Shown here: one piece after another, positions 16,801-24,236 of the stretch | Numbering within the stretch: the stretch's first letter is position 1 | How the letters are laid out: the number at the start of each line of letters is the position of its first letter | Origin: Granulicella aggregans | GTDB lineage: Bacteria; Acidobacteriota; Terriglobia; Terriglobales; Acidobacteriaceae | Assembly (NCBI RefSeq): GCF_025685565.1 | Contig: NZ_JAGSYE010000005.1 | Location: forward strand, 124,001-188,000 | DNA: 64,000 nucleotides | Direction: 5' to 3' | Program-made: the position numbers and the translations under genes | The notes under the pieces: model-generated | Told to the model about the DNA's origin: nothing | What the model saw: the letters and a program-made list of their open reading frames with translations, nothing else | Databases searched by the model: none

Positions 16801-17803
16801 GATTCTGCTCTCCGAGAAGGGCGAGGCCTCCGGCGGCTTCATCGTCCGCACTGCCGCCTCGGGCGCAAGCGAGGACGAGCTCCGCTCCGACCTCCGCTTC
16901 CTGCTCAACCTCTGGGCCGACATCAAGCAGCGGTCGGAATCGTCGAAGTCGCCAGCGCTGATCTACCACGACCTAAATCTGGTGGAGCGCATCCTGCGCG
17001 ACCAGGTCACCGACAACTTCTCCGCCATCTGGGTCGATACCGAGAGCGAGTACGAGCGCGTCCTGCGCTTCCTGCAGCGCTTCCAGCCGCAGCTCATTCG
17101 CCGCGTCAAGCTCTACACCAAAGAGACGCCGCTCTTCGAACAGTTCGGCATCACCGAAGAGATCAACAAGGCGCTCCGCTCGAAGGTATGGCTCAAGTCC
17201 GGCGGCTCGATTGTCATCAACCAGACAGAGGCTCTCGTCGCGATCGACATCAACACCGGCAAGTTCGTCGGCAAGACCGCACGGCTCGAAGACACCATCG
17301 TCAAGACCAACCTCGATGCCATCCCGGAGATCGTTCGCCAGATCCGTCTGCGCGATCTCGGCGGCATCATCATCATCGACTTCATCGACATGGATGAACG
17401 CAAGAACCGCAACAAGGTCATGGCCGCGCTTGAAGAAGAGCTCAAGTCCGACCGCGCCCCTTCAAAGGTTCTCCAGTTCAACGATTTCGGTCTCGTCGCT
17501 ATAACTCGCAAGCGCGTCAAGCAGTCGCTCGAACGTACACTCTCCACCACCTGCGGCGTCTGCCAGGGAACCGGCATGACCAAGTCCCCCATCACCGTCT
17601 GCAACGACATCTACATCGAGATGCGCAAGATGCACAAGCATCTCGACCGCGGCGACGTGATGCTCCGCGTGCACCCGGAGGTGGTCAAGCAGTTGAAGTC
17701 CGGCACCGCAAAATGGCTGCAGGAGATGGAAGAGATGGTCGGCAAGACCATCCTCGTAAAGAGCGATCCCAGCCTCCACCCGGAGCAGTTCGACATCCAC
17801 TAA
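13889..17803 (+). CDS. rng: RNase E/G family endoribonuclease with giant insertion in the S1 domain
   Basis: Endoribonuclease for mRNA decay and rRNA processing. The 1304-residue protein begins with an S1 half (GSIYNGRVTRVLPGMQSSFVDIG, residues ~35-75). About 830 residues of low-complexity sequence follow: blocks rich in R, G, D and N (such as NDRGGRNDRGGRGDRNG), then acidic and proline/alanine blocks, then RRDGRRDGRD. The S1 domain resumes near residue 910 (LLKPGQEILVQIAKEP). The catalytic DNase I-like domain has the metal aspartates in AIDINTGKF (~1117) and IIDFIDMDE (~1161), and a zinc-link CGVCQGTG (~1221). In E. coli RNase E the disordered scaffold is C-terminal; here it is internal. The symbol rne would be equally fair. 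Confidence 0.95.
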   Translation: MSKEIYISSTPHETRLAIVENDELAEIYYERENEYTLAGSIYNGRVTRVLPGMQSSFVDIGLERDAFLYITDFMEEAGDSADFEATHGGSGEARGPRSDNRNGDRGNRNDRGDRGERPAPLTIEASVSAPVESNGEGRSEGNRDRNGRGRNRRGRGNRNGDRSQNGDRTPNNGDRTPAADRPFDEEAPLAAVDSPSFIPSSTDVETIGEGAPGADGSRRWRGRRGRRRGRGVSGQPGESTPETNGVAASDSGESEDSAPFASENANFVEHHEEIPETFAAAPVQETYTGEDEPARSAPPRDGQRREGGRNDRGGRNDRGGRGDRNGRNDRGDRAPRVPRGFAPSLGLHGVDSASTEEESSAPVEPIILPGESLGKYRRDSDGALAEAAHAPASSVPANVIIPKPTTVIDDFVATAWDGGAVLPGETLSRRNRSDAPREGSRDSRRDGRREGRSEFRQDTRQNFRNEEFPAPVATPQVIHDAEGLSVVSPVDEQHEIAAVAHHEPESPFVETIPAALDPIAAIPEPGTPEPVEAVETEPIAHIETEYEPSEASASYRVDPVAPSEFRQSAPVIEEEVFEEEFLEEETPQVADAVDAADGHAPEELSVPEEPAIHVDHSHPFNRLDEDNAEVEPHAVELHAAAEPVEPVVHHEPVPHLDTTGVPPPPPPFFAPAETAATEITTIASTGEMRSEQLSVAPVAEHAAAPTEPILHESSVVSTNSLQSFAPGTGALEEELMDDEEHEATTLHAHYDEEFDDLEEETLEGAADLGTMLREMSIDQITRPVDGESEEDEDEDFEEEDAEGSAEFEEEGITEDGKPTEQSAADAEFFANTFREPGPDTEGTVSRTDSDRRPRREGGRDGRRDGRRDGRDRDRNRSRNTGGEGDRTRFSGGGGRSRQSMQATNLPAISDLLKPGQEILVQIAKEPIAKKGARITSHIALPGRFLVFMPTVNHTGVSRKIESDSERRRLKEILLSEKGEASGGFIVRTAASGASEDELRSDLRFLLNLWADIKQRSESSKSPALIYHDLNLVERILRDQVTDNFSAIWVDTESEYERVLRFLQRFQPQLIRRVKLYTKETPLFEQFGITEEINKALRSKVWLKSGGSIVINQTEALVAIDINTGKFVGKTARLEDTIVKTNLDAIPEIVRQIRLRDLGGIIIIDFIDMDERKNRNKVMAALEEELKSDRAPSKVLQFNDFGLVAITRKRVKQSLERTLSTTCGVCQGTGMTKSPITVCNDIYIEMRKMHKHLDRGDVMLRVHPEVVKQLKSGTAKWLQEMEEMVGKTILVKSDPSLHPEQFDIH

Positions 17804-17842
17804 GACTCACCGCTGGTGAACTGCTGATGTTGATCTCAGTGA

Positions 17843-17868
17843 AAAGGCGCGGCCACAGCCGCGCCTTT
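17843..17868 (+). terminator. Rho-independent terminator after the RNase gene
   Basis: AAAGGCGCGGC / GCCGCGCCTTT form a perfect 11-bp stem with a CACA loop, followed by TTTCACTTTT. It lies 40 bases after the RNase stop codon. The A-run before the stem would let it work in both directions. Confidence 0.85.
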
Positions 17869-17930
17869 CACTTTTCCGTCGGTGAAACTCAGTAGTCCAA
17901 ATCTACCTTTCGTGCGTCATACATACACAG

Positions 17931-17965
17931 CCCGCAACAACCGGCGAAAAGCCGGGTTGAACGGG
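17931..17965 (+). promoter_or_regulatory. Stem-loop in the leader of the outer-membrane protein gene
   Basis: CCCG...CGGG encloses CAACCGGC/GCCGGGTTG, with a GAAAA loop and one bulged base, 37 bases before the start codon at 18002. It may stabilise the mRNA or regulate translation. I do not recognise a known riboswitch class. Confidence 0.35.
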
Positions 17966-18001
17966 AACAAGTAAGCAGAACCTTTTTACGGAGTCCCATC
18001 G

Positions 18002-18985
18002 ATGCAGATATCGTCCCGCCCTCTCCAGATCTTCACCCGGGTCGCAGCCGTAGCAGTTTTCGCTGGCTCGGCCACGCTCGGCCTTCACGCCCAGCAAGCC
18101 ACATCTGCCGCACAGTCCATCTTTTTCGTTGCGCCGCAGACGACTCAGTCGCTGATCGCCGCCAACGACGCGCCCGCGGAGATCGGCTACAGCACCAGCG
18201 CCGGTGCGGAAGAGACAGCCGACGCGGTAGGCTACATCGCCAATCCCACGCCGCAGCCTCCTCCGCGTCGCTACGGCCGCCGCCCGGTTTATGCAGACTC
18301 TTCGCATAACGCCGACGGCTCCGCGAAATACACCTTCTTTGGCGGCGCTGGAGTTACCCTTCCTACGGGCGGCACGCACGCGTACTTCTCGCCCAGCTAT
18401 GACTTCCAGGTCGGTGGCGGCCGCAACTTCAATAAGAAGTTCGCCGCGCTGATCGAATTCGACTGGCACAACTTCGGCATCCAGACCAACACGCTGAACA
18501 ATCTTCTCGCCATCTATAACGGCGAGAACGTGCAGGCTGGTCTCCCCGAGGTCGGCGGCCACGCCCATATCTGGTCTTTCACCGTCGGCCCGCAGTACAC
18601 CTTCTTTCAGGCCGACAAGTTCGGCAGCTACGTTATCGGCGGCGTCGGCTTCTACCACAAGGTCACCGACTTCACGACGCCTGAAACCGGAGAGTATTGC
18701 GACCCCTATTACGGATGCTACGAGTATCAAGCGAACGCAACCATCGACGATTACACAAGTAATGCGTTTGGTGTGAACGGCGGCGTCGGCTTCACCTATA
18801 AGCTGTCGCGCTTCAGCGACCTCAAGTTCTACGGCGAAGCGCGCTACGTCTACACCGCAAACTCATCACGTCCCTACTACGACGGCACCACCGGCACCAG
18901 CCTTAGCGCCACCTACTTCAACGTCTTCCCGCAGAACAGCGCAAAGACCACCTACATTCCACTTACCTTTGGAGTCCGCTTCTAA
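18002..18985 (+). CDS. Outer-membrane beta-barrel protein
   Basis: A 327-residue exported protein. A signal peptide ends near residue 31 (LGLHAQQ). A P/R-rich linker (~80-95) precedes a barrel-like region of alternating strands with aromatic residues, such as HAHIWSFTVGPQYTFF and FGSYVIGGVGFYHKV. The chain ends in TFGVRF, with the C-terminal phenylalanine recognised by the Bam complex. It resembles the OmpA/OmpW-like outer-membrane beta-barrel proteins common in acidobacteria. No ligand can be inferred. Flanked by terminators on both sides, it appears to be a single-gene unit. Confidence 0.75.
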   Translation: MQISSRPLQIFTRVAAVAVFAGSATLGLHAQQATSAAQSIFFVAPQTTQSLIAANDAPAEIGYSTSAGAEETADAVGYIANPTPQPPPRRYGRRPVYADSSHNADGSAKYTFFGGAGVTLPTGGTHAYFSPSYDFQVGGGRNFNKKFAALIEFDWHNFGIQTNTLNNLLAIYNGENVQAGLPEVGGHAHIWSFTVGPQYTFFQADKFGSYVIGGVGFYHKVTDFTTPETGEYCDPYYGCYEYQANATIDDYTSNAFGVNGGVGFTYKLSRFSDLKFYGEARYVYTANSSRPYYDGTTGTSLSATYFNVFPQNSAKTTYIPLTFGVRF

Positions 18986-19003
18986 CGTCATTCAATTGAA
19001 GCA

Positions 19004-19048
19004 AACGCTAAGAGGCCCGGCACTGATCCTGCCGGGCCTTTTAGCGTT
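19004..19048 (+). terminator. Rho-independent terminator after the barrel protein gene
   Basis: AACGCTAAGAGGCCCGGC pairs with GCCGGGCCTTTTAGCGTT around a nine-base loop, giving a stem of about 17 pairs with one mismatch and an internal TTTT. It lies 18 bases after the stop codon. Confidence 0.8.
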
Positions 19049-19100
19049 GTAGACAACCTACAATAGAGAGGACACGCCGACGAAAGAGAAGTTCCGACCC

Positions 19101-19601
19101 ATGCTGACCCTCCGCCCCGCAACTCCTTCTGACATTCCAGCCATCCTTGGCTTCATCCGAGAACTAGCTCTCTACGAACGCGAACCCGACGCCGTCTTCA
19201 CCACGGAGGCGGACCTACTCCGCGACGGTTTCACTGAACCTCGCCGCTTCCACTGCCTCATAGCCGAGTGGGACGCAACACCCGTAGGCTTCGCGCTCTA
19301 CTTCTACAACTACTCCACGTGGGAAGGCCGACCCGGCATCTATCTTGAAGATCTCTACGTCCAGCCCGCACAGCGCGGGAAGGGAATCGGCAAGTCCATA
19401 CTGACCCAGCTCGCCGCCATCGCCGTGGAAGAGGACTGCGCTCGCTTCGAATGGAGCGTTCTCGACTGGAACCAACCTTCAATCGACTTCTACCACGCCA
19501 TGGGCGCAGTCATGAAGAGCGAGTGGCGCGGGATGCGGATCGATGGCGAAGCCCTCAGGAATCTCGCAAAACAATATGTAACTGAAGAAGTTGCAAAATA
19601 A
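19101..19601 (+). CDS. GNAT-family N-acetyltransferase
   Basis: A 166-residue acetyl-CoA-dependent N-acetyltransferase. The fold's motif A is clear: IYLEDLYVQPAQRGKGIGKSIL, with the acetyl-CoA pyrophosphate loop QRGKGIG. The pattern YNYSTWEGRPGIYLEDL and SVLDWNQPSIDFY is the arrangement seen in the spermidine/spermine acetyltransferase-like branch, so a polyamine or diamine acceptor is possible but not shown. It is single and forward, between a terminator and a repeat fragment. Confidence 0.88.
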   Translation: MLTLRPATPSDIPAILGFIRELALYEREPDAVFTTEADLLRDGFTEPRRFHCLIAEWDATPVGFALYFYNYSTWEGRPGIYLEDLYVQPAQRGKGIGKSILTQLAAIAVEEDCARFEWSVLDWNQPSIDFYHAMGAVMKSEWRGMRIDGEALRNLAKQYVTEEVAK

Positions 19602-19621
19602 TCTCGTCTACGCTTGGAGTC

Positions 19622-19650
19622 GGTCATTCTGAGCGTAGCGAAGAATCCCC
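19622..19650. repeat. Fragment of the GTCATCCTGAGCG repeat family
   Basis: GGTCATTCTGAGCGTAGCGAA resembles one outer arm of the composite repeats at 4575 and 7445, followed by GAATCCCC. Only one arm is present. It lies in the 70-base gap before trmFO. Confidence 0.55.
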
Positions 19651-19671
19651 GTATTTCGGACTCGCCACAAA

Positions 19672-21033
19672 ATGAAAAAGATCAAGATCATCGGCGGTGG
19701 CCTCGCCGGCCCAGAAGCCGCACTTACTGCCGCCAGACTCGGCTGCGAAGTCTCTCTCTACGAGATGCGCCCGCACCGCTCTACCGAAGCCCATCAAACC
19801 TCCGACTTCGCCGAGCTCGTCTGCTCGAACTCGCTCAAGTCCGAAAGCGAAAACTCCGCGCCCTGGCTGCTCAAGCAGGAGATGCGCCGCGCCGGATCGC
19901 CTCTTCTCGAAGAGGCTGACGCGACAGCCGTCCCCGCCGGCCACGCCCTCGCAGTCGACCGCGAACTCTTCTCCGCGCGAGTCGCAGCCCGCATCTCCGC
20001 CGAGCCTCGCATCACCGTCTATCGCGAAGAGGTCACCGAACTCCACGAGAATGATCCTGAAATAGTTACAATTCTCGCCAGCGGCCCGCTTACCAGTCCG
20101 GCGCTTACGAAAGAACTCCAGCGCCTCACCGGCGCCGATCACCTCGCCTTCTACGACTCCATCTCACCCATCGTCGACGCCACCACCATCGATATGGACA
20201 AGGTCTACTTCGCCGCCCGCTGGGACAAGGGCACCGCCGACTACATCAACTGCCCCTTCACTAAAGAGGAGTACGAGACCTTCCTCGACGCCTTGACCAC
20301 CGCCGAGAACGTCGAAGCGAAGGACTGGGAAAAATTCCCTGTCGACGGCACTGCCAACAAGCTCCAGTACTTCGAAGGCTGCCTGCCCATCGAAGAGACC
20401 GCCCGCCGCGGCCGCGATACGCTACGCTTCGGCCCCATGAAGCCCGCGGGTCTTACCAACCCGAAGACCGGCCGCTGGCCCTATGCCGTCGTCCAGCTTC
20501 GCCAGGAGAACCTCCGCGCCGACAGCTACAACCTCGTCGGCTTCCAGAACCACCTCAAGTACGGCGAGCAGGCACGCGTTCTCCGCCTCATCCCCGGCCT
20601 CGAGAACGCGAAGTTCCTGCGCTACGGCCAGATCCATCGCAATACCTACATCCACGCTCCCAGCCTGCTCACCGAGACGCTGCAACTCAAGGCCCACCCA
20701 AACATCATGATCGCCGGCCAGCTCTCCGGCGTCGAAGGCTACACCGAGTCCATCGCCAGCGGCATGTTGGTTGGCCGCTACGCCGCAGCCATCGCGAGCG
20801 GCAAGACGCCCACGCCCGCGCCGCGAGCCTCCGCCAACGGCAGCCTCACCCACTACATCACCCACGCCGAGACGAAAAAATTCACCCCGGCGAACATCAC
20901 CTTCGACCTCCTTCCACCGCTAGAGGCAGAACTCCGTAAGAAGATGCGCGACAAGAAGGAGCGCCATAAGCTGCAGTGCGAACGCGCCCTTGCAGCCTGG
21001 GGCGCGTGGCTGCACTCGCTAACTGACCACTGA
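19672..21033 (+). CDS. trmFO: tRNA (m5U54) methyltransferase TrmFO, folate/FAD-dependent
   Basis: Methylates uridine 54 in the T-loop of tRNAs using methylenetetrahydrofolate as carbon donor and FADH2 as reductant. The 453-residue length is normal. IIGGGLAGPEAALTAA is the FAD-binding loop, ELVCSNSLKSES carries the conserved Cys51, and INCPFTKEEYE the second functional cysteine. LSGVEGYTESIASGMLVG is the C-terminal FAD signature. The start ATG follows a repeat fragment; no strong ribosome-binding site is visible. Confidence 0.97.
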   Translation: MKKIKIIGGGLAGPEAALTAARLGCEVSLYEMRPHRSTEAHQTSDFAELVCSNSLKSESENSAPWLLKQEMRRAGSPLLEEADATAVPAGHALAVDRELFSARVAARISAEPRITVYREEVTELHENDPEIVTILASGPLTSPALTKELQRLTGADHLAFYDSISPIVDATTIDMDKVYFAARWDKGTADYINCPFTKEEYETFLDALTTAENVEAKDWEKFPVDGTANKLQYFEGCLPIEETARRGRDTLRFGPMKPAGLTNPKTGRWPYAVVQLRQENLRADSYNLVGFQNHLKYGEQARVLRLIPGLENAKFLRYGQIHRNTYIHAPSLLTETLQLKAHPNIMIAGQLSGVEGYTESIASGMLVGRYAAAIASGKTPTPAPRASANGSLTHYITHAETKKFTPANITFDLLPPLEAELRKKMRDKKERHKLQCERALAAWGAWLHSLTDH

Positions 21034-21075
21034 ACCATCCCGGTGCGCTTCGCGTATCCTTTGACGACACCGGGA

Positions 21076-22491
21076 ATGGATACAAGACGCGCCAATCCGC
21101 GAACGACAGCCGGAAGCTGGCTGAGAAGGCACCTCGTCCTCCGCGTCTTCGATCGCCGGATACTCTTCGAAGAGATATTCGCCCGGGTCGCCAAGATCTT
21201 TCGTCTCGATGACCTGCTGAACTATCTCACGCAGACATTGGTAACAGGGCTGGATCTCTCTTCACTGACCATCCTTATCAAGTGTGACAACTCGTTTGAG
21301 GTCGTGCGGACTTCAGGCAACGTCAACGTCTCGGGCGTGCCGTTCGCCACGAACTCCTCCACCATCTCGCATCTGAAACGAAACTCGCGGCCCACGATTC
21401 TCGATAAGGGGCGCACCGACGCATGGCGTCTTCTGGCCTCGAACGACGAGATCGCGGTGCTCGACAGGCTGCATGCCCAGATGCTGCTGCCGTTGGTCGG
21501 TCGCACCGGATTGGTTGGCTTCGCGGCGCTTGCCCAGCGCGGCAACAAGGGCTTCTCACTCTACGATCTCTATCTTTTTCGCCAGCTTGGCAAACACGTC
21601 GGTCTCGCGCTCGAAGCCGCCATGACGCTTGAAGTCCTCAGCAAAGAGTCTGCTCACCGAGCCAGCGCCAACCGTGAACTCGAACTCGCACGCGAGGTGC
21701 AGGAGCGCATGTTTCCGCAGCGAGTGCCGAGCATCCCGGGTGCGACCATTGCCGGTCGTTGTGTCTCCGCACAGGCCGTTGGTGGCGATTACTACGACAT
21801 CTTCCTCACCGTCGATGGCGACATCTGCTTCGCCCTTGGCGACGTCAGCGGCAAAGGCATCTCTTCGGCCTTACTGATGGCGACACTTCGCGCTTCCTTG
21901 CGTACGCTCATACTCGACAACGACCTCAGCCCCACGCAGCTTGTCTTCAAACTTAACCGGCTCATCCACGAGGCCTCGGCGCAGAACCGATTCGCCACCT
22001 TCGCTGTTTTCTTCTACAAGCCGCAGACGCGCTCTTTGACTTACGTCAATGCGGGCCACAATGCACCGCTGCTGCTGCGCGGTAAGGATGTCCTCCGGCT
22101 CGAACGCGGCGGCCCAGTGCTGGGTCTCTTCCCCGACTGCACCTATGAACAGGAGACGATCGAAATCGAGCCCAGCGACCTCCTGTTGGTCTACAGCGAC
22201 GGCGTTACCGAGTCGATCAATGCTGCTGGGGATGAGTGGTGCGAAGAGGGATTGATCGCCGCGATGCAGCATCGCCGCAAGGGAGCGGATGTGATCGTGG
22301 AGGATGTCTTCAAAGCGCTTCACCTCTTCGCCGACGGAACCCCGCAGCCAGATGACATCACCCTGCTTGTCTTCGAATCCGAGGCGCTGAGGCCCGAACT
22401 TCAAGACACGCGACGACTCGAAGAAATTGTGCCTGTCGCAGTTACAGATAAATCCAGTCTAAGCCTGGAGTCAATTCACAGCCTCAATTAA
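21076..22491 (+). CDS. GAF-type sensor fused to SpoIIE/RsbU PP2C phosphatase
   Basis: A 471-residue serine phosphatase of the RsbU type, which dephosphorylates anti-anti-sigma factors in partner-switching pathways. Residues ~40-195 look like a GAF domain (LTQTLVTGLDLSSLTI...LVGFAALAQRGNKGF). A short coiled linker with ELELAREVQERMFPQ follows, then the PP2C domain with VGGDYYDIF, LGDVSGKGISSALLMA, NAGHNAPLLL and VYSDGVTES, which bear the metal aspartates. A GTG at 21043, ten bases after trmFO, is an alternative start; the ATG at 21076 is preferred but has no clear ribosome-binding site. No kinase or anti-sigma partner is adjacent. The 3' end overlaps the convergent GMC gene by eight bases. Confidence 0.88.
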   Translation: MDTRRANPRTTAGSWLRRHLVLRVFDRRILFEEIFARVAKIFRLDDLLNYLTQTLVTGLDLSSLTILIKCDNSFEVVRTSGNVNVSGVPFATNSSTISHLKRNSRPTILDKGRTDAWRLLASNDEIAVLDRLHAQMLLPLVGRTGLVGFAALAQRGNKGFSLYDLYLFRQLGKHVGLALEAAMTLEVLSKESAHRASANRELELAREVQERMFPQRVPSIPGATIAGRCVSAQAVGGDYYDIFLTVDGDICFALGDVSGKGISSALLMATLRASLRTLILDNDLSPTQLVFKLNRLIHEASAQNRFATFAVFFYKPQTRSLTYVNAGHNAPLLLRGKDVLRLERGGPVLGLFPDCTYEQETIEIEPSDLLLVYSDGVTESINAAGDEWCEEGLIAAMQHRRKGADVIVEDVFKALHLFADGTPQPDDITLLVFESEALRPELQDTRRLEEIVPVAVTDKSSLSLESIHSLN

Positions 22492-24187
22492 GCCTTTCAG
22501 CGAGCAGGTGATCGGCGACCCGCAGAGCGTTGGCGATGATCGTGAGGCTCGGGTTCACGGCGCTCGCTGATACGAAGCAACTCGCGTCGACAACATAGAG
22601 GTTGTCCAACTCATGCGCCTTGCAGTTGGCGTCCAGAACGCTCGTCGCCGGATCATGTCCCATGCGGCATGTTCCATTCTGGTGGCCGACACCTTCCAGC
22701 GGAATCCGCTTCTTGAAGTATGCATGTAGAGGCACAGAAGTCTGCGCGTGTCCCGCTCGCTTCAGCACATCGACCCAGCGATCCTTGAGACGATTGAAGC
22801 TCTCAACATTGTTCGGCGTGTAGGATAGCTGGATCCTTCCTGGCGCGGCGATCTGTCCCGCGGTAGCTTCGTTCACCCTTCCGGTATCACTGGCGCCATG
22901 TGCCCCGGCAACGCCGGGGGAAGCGGTACTGACTGAGTTCGGAGTCGCGTTGTGAAGGGTCACGCGATTGTCAGGATCAGGCAGGTCTTCGGTGGTCAGC
23001 CACCACGGCACCGCATGCTGCTTCATCGTCTCCAGCACGAAGCCCGGCGTGAGCGGAGGGGCATCGCCTTTCATCATCTCGTGATGAAAGCTGCCGACCG
23101 GCTGCACCTGCCCCAGCGGGTACGGATAGTTATCGTCCGTGTCCCGCAGGTAGAAGTCGTTTGTGCCCCAGGTCTTGGTATAGCTGTCGTGATTTGGCTG
23201 GGTCGAGAGCGCAAGCAGCGCATCGGCCTGGTGATACATGAAGTTGCGCCCCACCTGGTCAGAGCCATTCGCCAGACCACGTGGATGCTTGTCATTGCCC
23301 GATGCCAGAAGGATTACGGCAGAGTTGATCGCGCCCGCGCAGACGGCGAAGAAGCCCGCCTCGTAGCTCGCTATGCCGTCCTTGCCATGGTCAACCTCTA
23401 CAGAGAGAACGGCGGTTCCCGACGCATTCGTCAACAGCCGCAACACGCGCGCGTTCGTCATCAAGGTCACGTTTGGCAGATGCATGATCTCGCGAATGCA
23501 GTTGATGTCGGAGTCAGACTTGGCATGCATCAGGCAGGGATAGCCATCGCAGGTATCGCATCGGATGCACTGGCTCGCCACCGGATCAGCCGCATTGAGT
23601 TTCAGTCCCAGCGGAATAGGAAAGGTGTTGACGCCGAGCCCGCGGACGTCGTCTTCGATCGCCTGCATCCTGGGCTCATTCTCGAAGGCAGCATATGGAT
23701 AAGGCTTCGAGTGAAAGGGCTCGGTGGGATCGAAGCTGCTGCCCATTCCATCCGCCACTTCCGGGCCATTTCCACCTGGACCCAGGCTGCCATGGACATG
23801 AAACAATTCCTCCGCCTGGGTGTAGTAAGGCTCGATGTCCGCATAGGAGATAGGCCATGCGGGCGAGATGCCGCCCTTGTGCTGGATCACGCCAAAGTCC
23901 TCGGCCCGCATGCGAAACATCGCCGCCCCATAGACCTTCGTCTGGCCACCAACGAAGTAGGCCTGCTGCGGATGCAGCGGCTTACCGTCTTTATCCTGCC
24001 ACTCCTCTTTGGTGTGGTACCGGTTGTCGATGAAGACAGCGGACGTGTCCCAGTTGAGCTTCTCCTGCGGCATGAACCCGCCGCGTTCAAGGATCAGGAG
24101 ATGCTTGCCCGCCTTAGCCAGACGGTGGGCAAGAGCTCCTCCACCTGCACCGGTCCCGATAATAATCGCGTCGTAGGTCGTCGCCAT
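22484..24187 (-). CDS. GMC-family FAD-dependent oxidoreductase
   Basis: A 567-residue flavoenzyme of the glucose-methanol-choline family, oxidising an alcohol or sugar. DAIIIGTGAGGGALAHRLAKAG is the FAD-binding loop, FVGGQTKVYGAAMFRMR the GMC signature region, and HQNGTCRMG with VNPSLTIIANALR contain the C-terminal catalytic His/Asn region. CIRCDTCDGYPC near residue 210 is a cysteine cluster seen in a subgroup of these enzymes. Residues ~409-445 (around SPGVAGAHGASDTG) look like an extra low-complexity insertion coinciding with a GC palindrome. No signal peptide is present, so it is probably cytoplasmic. The substrate is unknown. Confidence 0.85.
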   Translation of the reverse strand: MATTYDAIIIGTGAGGGALAHRLAKAGKHLLILERGGFMPQEKLNWDTSAVFIDNRYHTKEEWQDKDGKPLHPQQAYFVGGQTKVYGAAMFRMRAEDFGVIQHKGGISPAWPISYADIEPYYTQAEELFHVHGSLGPGGNGPEVADGMGSSFDPTEPFHSKPYPYAAFENEPRMQAIEDDVRGLGVNTFPIPLGLKLNAADPVASQCIRCDTCDGYPCLMHAKSDSDINCIREIMHLPNVTLMTNARVLRLLTNASGTAVLSVEVDHGKDGIASYEAGFFAVCAGAINSAVILLASGNDKHPRGLANGSDQVGRNFMYHQADALLALSTQPNHDSYTKTWGTNDFYLRDTDDNYPYPLGQVQPVGSFHHEMMKGDAPPLTPGFVLETMKQHAVPWWLTTEDLPDPDNRVTLHNATPNSVSTASPGVAGAHGASDTGRVNEATAGQIAAPGRIQLSYTPNNVESFNRLKDRWVDVLKRAGHAQTSVPLHAYFKKRIPLEGVGHQNGTCRMGHDPATSVLDANCKAHELDNLYVVDASCFVSASAVNPSLTIIANALRVADHLLAERLN

Positions 24188-24236
24188 AGCCGGTTAGATG
24201 CGCCTGAGAGAGCTCGCAAGGCGACCGATATCAGGT

